Source: Triatoma infestans
Lineage: Eukaryota; Arthropoda; Insecta; Hemiptera; Reduviidae
NCBI GenBank assembly: GCA_011037195.1
Contig: JAAEAF010002658.1
Coordinates: forward strand, 62,001 to 126,000
DNA length: 64,000 bases
Direction of reading: 5' to 3'
A model generated the notes under the pieces. The model saw only the letters and a program-made list of their open reading frames with translations, was not told the origin of the DNA and searched no databases. Every line of letters starts with the position of its first letter. Position 1 is the stretch's first letter. Positions 12,501-24,500 of this stretch are shown piece by piece. A program made the translations under genes and the position numbers.

Positions 12501-15500
12501 AAATTATTTATTAGATTATGAAGATCCAGATAGAGCATATGGTGGTTTTATACAAACACTACTGATTGCTAGTGAACGTACTGGTTTGCCCAATGTCTTT
12601 ATGTTTATGGTTGAAAAACATTCATTGGGTCATACTAGATACTATGCTGTGAGATTTGTTCTTAATTCTCTTACTTACTTTAACTATTTTGACTATTATT
12701 TTTTTATATATATATATATATTTTTCTTCCTTAGCTATATTTAAAAGTAGAAGGTTTGGCTGCTGCTTTATATGAAGAATTGCATAAAATATCTCATATA
12801 GAGACCCAGAAAGAAAAAATTTCTAGAGTATTAGATGTTCTTATGAATCTCAAAGTTTCCACGGAAAATCCTGAAAATTTACATTTAGAGCTAATATTAA
12901 AAATAGATGGAAGAACAATTGTTTCGCAATATATGAATCAAACTTCATTTTCCAATTGGACTAAAGGTAATGTGAAATTTATCTTGAGTGCATTTTGATG
13001 TTGCGTAATTTACTTTTCGAATATTTGTCTACCTGTTGTAAGTCAAAACTTTTCAAACATTAATTCTCGATACAGGGTTGAGATATAATGTTCTTTATTC
13101 CTCTTTATCTCAAAACAATCTAGTTTGAAAGCACTCCATTCTCTTGCCACAGAAAATACTATAATTATAATAAACATATATTTTCCTTAAAATTGGAATT
13201 TAATCAGACTTTAGTTTTATACATAAGTTTAGTTGATTTGCGGGTGCATAACCTTGGATTCTCTAGTTGATGTTATTTATATTTTAGATACCAGTTAACG
13301 TCTCGAACAATCCCTATTCAAACTTGAAATATAACTATAACACTATTTCTCCAGAACCCCGTAAAACAAATTTTTCCTGAACAATGTTTCAAATAAAAAT
13401 ACAGCTTTTTATAGAAGCAGTTTGTGTGTAGCATCTATGTTTTATAACGTGGCAGCGGGAATTTCCAAATTTAAAGGCTTTTCAGGAGAGTTGTATGTCC
13501 CATTAACCGATTTTCATCAACGTAAATTTCCTGGTGCTCTTAATACTGCAGAGGTTCCTCTAAGCCTCTTACGCTCAGTTCTCCCATAATCAATTTTGGG
13601 GAAAATATGCTTTTCAAAATGGATTTAAAAAAAGGACTAAAAACTTTTTCTTCCGCAAGTCATAAAAAATAAAAGTATGTGTAAAATCGCATTTCTGGTT
13701 GATAGATTTCGACATTACGCTTAATTTCGGATCCCTGGCCCACTACACAGAATATCAAATTTGAGCATCCTTATATTTTTTCCTCATTCACCCAGACAAG
13801 TCTGTAATGACTTTATTACTTTTTTTTCCCTACTCAAGCATGTATTTTCGTTGTAAACTCAATTTTAAAACTTTATTACAAGTGCGATGATATATACTTC
13901 TGCAGCAGTAAAAGTAAAATGCTATGAACGGCTTTCAGAGAAAAATTGCTTTTTAGAGTAACTAATCCCTTATTATTTGTTCGGTTTAATTAATTTTTAT
14001 ATTAAAACTATTTGGTTTATGAGACACAACTGTTCATAATAAATTTTATTATCTGATTAATGATAGTTTAAAAATAAAGTAACATTTAATTATGTTAACT
14101 CTGTATAAATCTAATAAGCGGATTAAAATCATATCCAACGACTTCTTTATCAAACAAAATAATAATAATGTTTTTTTTAATTTCAAATTTCATTTTTATT
14201 AATAGTAAAAAAATTAATATACAAAAGAAAATAAAATGTTTCTATATTTAGTTTAAAAATGATACCAAATATCAACCAAGAAGCCTTTAAATTCTTACAG
14301 AAAGGTCTTAAATTTATCTTTTTTTTCCAGTGGTTAAAAAACTGAGCTCCCTTTATTTTGAATTCAGTATGAATTATCAGAGTTTGAATTTTCCTGTAAT
14401 TATATCAACATCAAGGCCTTCAGATATTGGTACACCTTCACTTATTCAAATAAGATCAGCTTCATTAATTTCTACTAGAGGAAGTATAAGCCAAGAAAAT
14501 GAAGGAAAAGCGAGAAATGCAGAAATAGATTTTAGGTGATTCTCAAATACTACTTTGAGAAATTGATTGTACATTAATATACTGAATTCAAACTAATACT
14601 TAATTTTTTTTTTGTTAATTTATATACTTTTTTATTGTAGATATTCATGGAATGGGGTTTCAAGTTTAAAAATGTACAATCCACTAAATAATTTATGGTA
14701 TGGTGCAGACAGGTGTAGAAATCTTCACATTAGACTTCCTTTTACAACTCATTTAATAGTCCATGTGGCAAAACCAATTCTTAAAATAACAGCAGTAAGG
14801 CATCGAGGTAATCATGCAATGCAATCAATAAAGGATCATGCACTCTGATAATCCAACTTAAATTTTCTTATTGATAATCTTGTATAATTCTTTTATTCTT
14901 AATGTTTTCTGCATAATTTGATGTTTTTTAACCTTTGTAGAATAATTTCACAATAGGTTAAGTGAGACCGTTGTTAATAATACAACAATTACATTAAATA
15001 TATTTGACAGGGGCCAAAGAAGGAAACTTTAGAAAAGTTTATTTTTCGATATTTCCTGACCTACTCTCCTAAAATTTTGTTCTCGGACCCCTCACTGACA
15101 ATTCTGAGAAAGGACATTAAAGTTTTCCAATAAACTTTTCTGAAGTTTAAAAGTTTTCCTTACCAACCAAATTTTGAGTACGACGGGTGCCATGATGACT
15201 ACCCCCACTGCGGCCTTGGAGGTCCTGTTAAACCTTCCACCACTCCACATCTACGTCCAAGGCGTTGCAAGAGCAGTTGTGGCACGACTACAACAGGGAC
15301 AAGCACCCATTTATCCCAGGCACACTGGGAAGCATCAAGACCTATGGGAGGAGCTGGAGGCGGACCCGATTTTGGGCCTGCCTACGGATATGATGACTCC
15401 TAGGTATGACTTCCAAAAACCCTTCAAAGTCTTGATATTAGACAGAGGGGCATGGAAGAATGGGCCGCCAATTACAGGCGAATCTATGTGGTACACGGAC

Positions 15501-18500
15501 GGGTCCAAGATGGGTGACGGAGTGGGAGCCGGCGTGTACGGGGCTCATCCGAGATGTAATATCTCGGTGAGCCTGGGAAGGCTAGCTACGGTCTTTCAGG
15601 CGGAGCTAGTCGCGATTATTATCTGCGCCGCCGAAATAAGAAGACGGGGAGTGCATAACTCCAGAGTCGTCATTTATTCGGATAGCCAGGCTGCTCTGCG
15701 GGCAATTGACTCGTGGGAGATCAGCTCAAGGCTGGTGTGGGACTGCCTAGGTGCACTAAGGGAAATTAGTAGCCATAATAAGGTCTTCCTGGTTTGGGTA
15801 CCTGGGCACTCGGGTCACAGAGGCAATGAGGCGGCGGATCGCCTGGCCCGGGAGGGTTCAATGGGAGCGCTTATCGGGCCGGAGCCGTTCTGTGGTGTCT
15901 CAAGATGCCTCAGGAGTGCATCCATTAAGCTATGCAGGACCGATCAAGGGAATGGTGGGTCAAAACTCCAGGCCAGAGACAGGCGAAAAAGTTTATCTAT
16001 AGCTACTCGCCCAAGCTAACTGCAGAATTACTCCAACTAGGCCGGGTGGCCATAAGGATAGCAGTTGGCATTCTCACTGGCCATTGTAGATTAAATAAGC
16101 ACATGCATCGCATGGGCCTGGCAACGGATAGCCTGTGCAGGTTTTGTCAGGAAGAAGAGGAGACGGCACTGCATGTGGTATGTCAGTGCGAGGGGCTGGT
16201 CTGGCTAAGGTACCGCCTCTTTGGTAAAGAGAAGCTGGTGCCAACAAGCCTCAGCCAGGGCCCTCTCTCGGACCTATTAAGTCTTCTAAGGCAAGCAGGA
16301 CTCGAGAGGGTGCTCTGATGGCGGGTGCTCTGATTGACCACCTGGGAGCCCCCCCCCCAATTCCACAGTTCGGTTAAGGACAGGATAGGGGGAGGGTCTC
16401 CAACTAGGGGGGTGCCACAATAGATCCTTGGGGTGTCGCGGTGGCGTAGGCTGAGTAGCCATTCCCCCGGTAGAATCTATCTACCAACCAAATTTGGTTC
16501 ATTCAGAAATTTCTTCTTATTTTTCAAATTATTCAGTTAATAAGATATTAAGACGGCAACGGCCAGAGCGATTTTTTTAAAGAAAAATAATTCTTTATGT
16601 GGTCTTCGTTTCAGGTATCATTGGTGCCCTTCCTCAGGAGCTTTTTAGGGTAGAAGAGGGATGTGTACATTGAGAACGTTGAGAATGAAATGACCCAAAA
16701 GAGCTTTTCTTAAAAGGGCACCAACATTACCCAAAATGTAAACCACATAAAGAATTCTTTTGCTTTAAAAAACTCTTCGGCCATTGTCGTATAATTTTAA
16801 GGCCTGACTATATGAAAACCATATTCAGTTAATACTTTATTATTTCAGATTTTGTAACTGGCTCCAGATTGGGGCTCGTTTGGCACGCATCAACACGTAT
16901 TGCTTCTAGGAAACCAATACTTAAAAGTTATCCGAATATTAGTGATGTAAGTAAAAATTTAATCAGTTCTAATATTGATTATCTATATGGTTATTATTAT
17001 TATTATTATTATTATTGTGTTTTAATTCAAAGGAATGGACTATGGACTCAGAAGATCTTGGTGCACGACTTGGTGCCAGTGTATTTGATTGTTCACATCC
17101 AGATACACTACCAGATACACTGCATCTTTTGAAGCGCGCCTTTGTTGCTAACCATAAAAATTACAAGTAATAAATTTTGTTAAGCATTTTTTCTCCTCCA
17201 AATTTTTTTAGTATGCTTTAAAAATGGTCTTTTCATTGTGGATTTAAGTAACTGAATGATCCTAAAACTATCAATGTTTTACTACATAATAATGTGTTTT
17301 ATGTAGACGAGTGGGGGGCTTTGTACACCATACAAAGCCAATACTCTGGCTTTGTGTTTTCAGTCTTTGAAGATGGAATGCAAACGTCTATCATGAAATG
17401 CAAGTGAAAAACATGTTGAAAAATATGTATGTTTGTGAGTATGAAACTAGGGTTTGTCTGTGGGTATGCCAAATCTTAGAAGTTGCTCACATCAATTAAT
17501 CCCTAGTGTTAAGAGATCTACTTAAAATGTATAGGCTGAGTATCGCGCAATATCTCAATTAGTCCTTATTGATTCAATAGTTGTTTAGTTAGTAATAGTT
17601 TTTAATATAAAGGAAGGTTGTCTGGCTACGAATATGAATAACATAATATTACATATAGAATAATAGTAGTGCAAAATTATTTAATTTTGTTGAATACTTA
17701 TTTAGTATCCCAGTATTCCGTTTGATACGTCTAGTGTTTTAACTTGGTACTTATTGTTATACAGAAAATTGACTGCCACATTTCTATGAAAAGTAGGCAG
17801 TTATGTTTATGTACCAAAAACATTTCAAACCTATCAAGTTTTGAAATTTCTTTATGGAAGAAGAAATCCTGGAACAGTAGAAATAAGATCGGCTTTTGTT
17901 AAAGATAACAGCTACCGAAACTTGTCTCCATCACGGTTTATATAAGTTATATGAGCAATAATCAATTACTCAACAAGAAACAAAGAAACGCAACCATCAG
18001 CATAATCAAACAATATATAAGGAGGCTACCGCCAGACACGGAGAGTTCCTTCTTTACATTCGCCCGGTTTAGTTCATCTTTTACATCTACCAGTTCTACG
18101 TTCAGTGTGTGCTACAGTTAAAGTGTTAAATCCTGTTAGAGCATATAACTAGGGTAAACCTTTATTTTTGGCATCTTTGAATATAATATTAACTAGATAT
18201 TTGAATATCATAATAACTGAATATAGTAAAAATTTAACATTTGAATATAATAATAATTTATAAGAAATTGAATAAGATAATAATTTCTTCAAGTTAATTA
18301 TAATAATTAAATATAATTCTTAACAGTAAATATAACTTTTGTATTCATAATAATTTATATCTATTTACTTTGCTATCTAATAATAATCAAATTAACCAAT
18401 TGTAATTCCAACTAAATAAAAATATATCTTTTTAAAAAGTGTTCCAAATTAAAAAGATATATAACTGGCGCAGTCGATAACGGACATTATTCTAAGTGTT

Positions 18501-21500
18501 AACTTCAAGAATAGAATGAGAACCATCCTTATACTGTAAGTAGAAAATTAATATTAACCATTACTACAAAACCAATTCAAATAAACACTAAAAACAATAT
18601 TGCTATCTCCTAGAGTATCATTTAAATAACTAAATTACAAAATGGCTAGACCAGAACTGAAAAGAGAATATTAAGACATGGTACCGGAATTCCATGGGGA
18701 ACCGGAACTGTTAGCAAGATTCTTAGAAATAACGACAAAACTAGTAGTCAGGTTCGGGAGCGTGGATCCTAACGATTTCCAAAATGAATATTTAATGTCA
18801 TCCATACTCGCGAAAATAAAAGGCCCACCCGCCCTCATAGTACACAACTCGGAATACTCTACTTTTGACCAGTTAAAACAAGTGTTAATAAATACCTACT
18901 CAGATAAACGAGACGGATACACGTTAAACACCGAACTAGTAAATATCAGACAGGGATCGGATACACCACTAGAATTTTATCAGAAAATACAAGGAATTTT
19001 AAATTTAATGCTGAGTTATTTTAAAAATAAGAAGCCTGCCGCAGAGGCAAGAATCCTGAGTGAATACGCTAGAGGACTCGCCCTCCGTACGTTATTACGT
19101 GGACTACAGGAGCCAATAGGATCTATTCTAAAAGCTAAAAATCCACAAGACTTAAACACCGCATTGTCCATGCTAACTAATGACTTCCAATACAAAACCA
19201 CAACACAATTTTTACAAAAACCCACAAGACCACTAAATCAAGTAACTACAAAACACCACGAAAATTACCAACCACACCACTATCAACCCCCACACTATCA
19301 ACCTCAACATTACAAACCGAAATTCAATCCACATAATAAATTTTTCTCAAACACAGAGAAAGCAAATTTAACTAACCAATTCCAACAACCACCAAGAAAC
19401 ACTTTTCCACAAAATCAGAATACACAACAACCATTACCAACACCAATGAGTATATCCACAAGAAATACATCCAGAAGGAACTACCCCGCATATAACCAAA
19501 ACGACGCACAAAATGACGAACCACAAACACAGCGGAACTCTTTTTTAGAAGAAAGCCCGCCGGAAGACAGTACTATATAAAGAATCTGGAAAACGACAAT
19601 AACGACCTACCTTACATAACTGAACCCACTTCCGGACATAAAATACTTATAGACACAGGCAGTACAAAATCATTTATTAAAAAACACATAGCCACAAATT
19701 ATTACAGAACTAAATTACTAGACACACCTTTTGAAGTAACAACAGCACACGGGACTTCACGAGAGAAACACAGTACGAAAATAAAATTACCAAATTTACG
19801 AACTCAAGCGACACCGAATTACAGTTATACTTGTTCGATTTCCACGATGGATTCGATATATCATTAGGATTAGATATAATAAAACAATTAAGAATAAAAT
19901 TAGACTTCGAGAAAAATATATGCTTTTCCCAAGGTAAAGAATTAATTATAAGGTACTATAAAAATCCAGGGGAAGTAAAAAGGGAACTCAGTATAAATAA
20001 AAATATAAACAAAAAATCAAATAAAAAATTAAATAAAGAATTAAATAAAAACGTAAATGAAAACGTCGTAGAAAGAAATTATAAAAATTTAAATAAAAGC
20101 GGAAATGAAAACGCGAACATACAAGTAAATTGTAATACAATAAACGGGTTTAAATTGAAACCCTTAGAAAATAAAATAATAAATTTAAAAATTAGGAACC
20201 TAAAAAATGGAGAAGCTGTCATTCCCCAAATGCATATTGGAGAAGCGACCATCCATGAAGGTATCGTCAAAGTAAAAGAAAATATGGCATATTGCAATAT
20301 TAGCAATGAAACCCATAACGAGTTAGAAATCAATATTAGACAACCAATTGAAGTAATAAATTTAAACAATTTTATAATAAATAAAAACCCCACTAGGGAA
20401 AATATAAAAAACTTAGAAAAAAGAATAGACATGAATCGAATACGGACTGACCACTTGAACAAAGAAGAAAAACAAGCCATTGAAAAATTAACCAATGAGT
20501 ACAGAGATATATTTTACAATAAAGGTGAAGACTTAACATTTACCAATAAAATAAAACACGCTATAAGAACTACTGACGAAATACCAACATATACAAAGAC
20601 ATACAGATATCAGAAATACATAAAGAGGAAATTAATAAACAAATTGACGACATGTTAAAACAAAAAATTATCAGACGCTCATATTCACCATGGAACTCAC
20701 CAGTCTGGATAGTACCCAAAAAGATGGACGCGTCTGGAGAAAGAAAATGGCGCATAGTAATCGACTACAGAAAACTGAACGAAAAAACCATAGACGACCC
20801 ATACCCAATACCAAACATAACCGAACTGTTAGACAAATTAGGAAGATGCCATTACTTTACCTTAATCGACTTAGCATCCGGCTTTCATCAAGTCGAGATA
20901 GAACCGGACAGTATACCAAAAACAGCTTTTAGCACAGAACAGGGACACTACGAACTTTTAAGAATGCCATTTGGATTACGTAATAGCCCCCGCACTTTCC
21001 AAAGAGTAATGAACTCCGTATTACAGGGAGTACCGAATTGTAGAGTCTATTTAGACGACATAATAATATTTAGCACCAGCCTACAGGAACATATAAAGGA
21101 CATACGAAACGTCTTCGACAGACTCAGAGAAGCTAATTTAAAGGTACAATTAGACAAAACAGAATTTTGCAAACGAGAAGTAGGATACTTAGGACATATC
21201 ATAACCCCGACAGGTGTTCGACCAGACCCTAACAAAATTACCGCTATCGAAAACTTTCCTATTCCAAAAACGACTAAACAACTAAAAGCATTCCTCGGAC
21301 TACTTGGCTACTATAGAAAATTTATAAAAAACTTTGCTTTACTAACGAAACCATTGACGAAAAGACTGAAAAAAGGCATGACCATAAAACTAGAAGACCA
21401 AGACTATAAAGATTGTTTTTATCTATGTAAGACCTTACTGACTAATGAACCCATCTTACAGTACCCGGATTTTTCCAAAGAATTTACACTGACCACAGAC

Positions 21501-24500
21501 GCAAGTAACGTAGCAATAGGCGCGGTACTCAGCCAAAGAACAGATAACAAGGACTTACCAATAGCTTACGCTAGTAGGACATTAAATGACTCAGAGACTA
21601 ACCTATCTACAATAGAAAGGGAATTGCTTGCAATAGTATGGAGTACAAAATACTTTAGACCGTACCTTTACGGACGAAAATTCAAAATTTACACCGACCA
21701 TAAACCTTTACAATGGCTCCTTTCATTGAAGGAACCAAACTCTAAATTAATGAGATGGCGACTGAAACTAGAAGAATACGACTACGAAATTATGTACAAA
21801 AAAGGAAAAGACAATAAAGTAGCAGACGCTTTGTCCAGGATAGAAATAAACATGAAAGAAACAAAGACAGACAAAACCACAGGGGACATAATAGAAGAGC
21901 TCATAGAAAAAACAAGAACGTTACCAGACGAAGACGCAGATAAATTCATAAAAGACCTAATAACAAAATACTGCCAAAATAAACCAACAATAGACGGAGA
22001 GTCAAGCGAAGAAGAAACACAACTAATAGATCCAGACGACAGCGACAACGAATCGTTAATAGTAAATCAAGACATAACTGACAGAGAAGATAACGAAGTA
22101 CAAATTTTAGAACAAGATGAAGATAGCAACGTGACAATACACTCGAATTTTCAAGGAAATACGACACCGACAATTCCAATAATTGACGGACCCGTAAATT
22201 TCAGCAACACACAAATAATATTATCATTAGTAAAATACGAACCTAGGGAACCTAAAATAAAGAAACTATTCAACACAAAGACCCGAATACTCGCAGAAAT
22301 TTCAGAGACCAATTTAGAGACGGACATAGTAGAATTCATAAAAGAATATATCCAACCAAAAACAAAATACGGACTTTATTTTGAAAACGATTTTTATATT
22401 CCATTCACAGCTACAGTAATGAACCACTTTAAAAACTCGGACGTTATATTCGTAAAATTTACAAGAAATTAATAGACATAGAAGACGAAGACGAAATTAA
22501 GGAAACTATAGAAAACTACCATACAGGAAAGACTAGTCACAGAGGCATAGAAGAAACGTACAATAGAATCAGAAGAACGTACTACTGGCCAAACATGAGA
22601 GAAACCATACAGAACTACATAAATAAATGCGACATCTGCTTAAGGACAAAATACGATAGGATTCCAATCAAACCAAAATTTAACCATACACCTACCCCAA
22701 CGAGACCATTCGAAACATTACATATGGACAGTTTAACGTTGGACGGAAGTAAATTTCTTACAATAATCGATTCATTTTCAAAATTCGCTCAAGTATACAA
22801 ACTCAAATCAGGACAGGGAATAGAAGTAGCGGACAAACTAATCAAATATTTTACACATTATGGACTACCCGAACAAATCATTTCTGACAACGGACTAGAA
22901 TTTAACAACGCAGTAATTAAAGAGCTACTAGAACTACATAAAATAAATCTACACCTAATCAGTTCACAACACCCAGAATCCAATGGGATTGCTGAAAGAT
23001 TCCACTCCACATTAATTGAACACATACGAATATTAAAAGACAGAAAGGAATTTGACAAAGACAATTTAGAAACCAAAGTAAACTACGCCGTCCTTGCCTA
23101 TAACAACAGTATACACACAGTCACAAAATTAACCCCCTTTGAAACAATACATGGACACATACAGACAAACCCAGTTTTCGAGATAAATTTAGAAAGACAA
23201 CTTATAAACAATTACGTTAACAATCACAAACAAAAAACAAAAATATTATACGAACAAATTAGGAACCAAAGCGAAGCCACAAAGAATAAAACCATAAAAA
23301 AAAGAAATAACAACCGGGAAGAACCCCCCGAAATCCCAAAAGAAGTCTACGTAAGAAATAAACAAAAAATGAGTAAAACAAAAGACAAGTTCCAAAAGGA
23401 AACGATCGAAACGATAAACAGTAAATTGAAAACGGCAACGATAACACCCAGACATTATAACACGCAAAACAAAATACACATATCAAACATAAAACGCCCT
23501 AGAAAATTAAACCAAAATAACCCTGACTAAACTGTTCCAGGTTACTCACGATCCTGACCCAGGGATTTGAAATTAAAAATATAACACACAATTCCGGCAT
23601 ACTACCGATAAACATGGGCACAGCGAGACTCCAAACCACTACACACACTCTAATACACTACTACCAATTAAATCCATTATTGGAACAAATACAAGAAACT
23701 GACAATCACTATAATAATCTATTGGACGAAATAAAAGAAAGTAAACTAAACAGTCACAAGTTAGAGGATATAATAGGAGATAACGTAAATAAAATAAAAT
23801 CAATTAGCAATTATTGTAAATTTATAAATTACACTAGAGAGTTAATAAATAATAAATTAGAAATGGTTAATGTTAAAAACTACACAAGTAGGAATAAAAG
23901 AGGTATAATAAATGGTTTAGGAACCATATTAAAAAGTATCACCGGCAATTTAGATGCCAATGATGGTGAAAACTATAATAAATTAATTAATGAAATAAGG
24001 AATAGGCAGGAAGACCTGCAAACGCAGCTTAGGCGACAGTATTCTGTCAGCAACAATGTAATCTATAGATTTAATAACACTATTCAGCTAATAGAGCAAA
24101 ATAATAACGAATTGAAAGATAAACTATTGTTACTTATAGAAGAGCTCACTGAATTCCAAGAGATTAGTCATTTAATAAACGTATTAGAACAGATAAGAAT
24201 TATATATACTGTGCTACTAAGCACGATAAAAGAAATAGAGAATTCATTAATATTTTGTAGATTAAAAACTATACACCCTAGCATTATGTCAACGCGTGAA
24301 TTGTATGTAGAACTATTAAAAATTACGAACTATTATCATAACCAATTGTAGAAGTTGTTGGCCGTTAGAAATGATCTGATGTATCTCTTAGTTGGCGGAT
24401 CGGCCGGGTATCATAAGAAAACACTAAAAAATTTTTAAGTGTTTTTATTATGGCCCGACGTTTCGACAAACATTGTTTGTCTTCTTCAGGGCTATCTATA

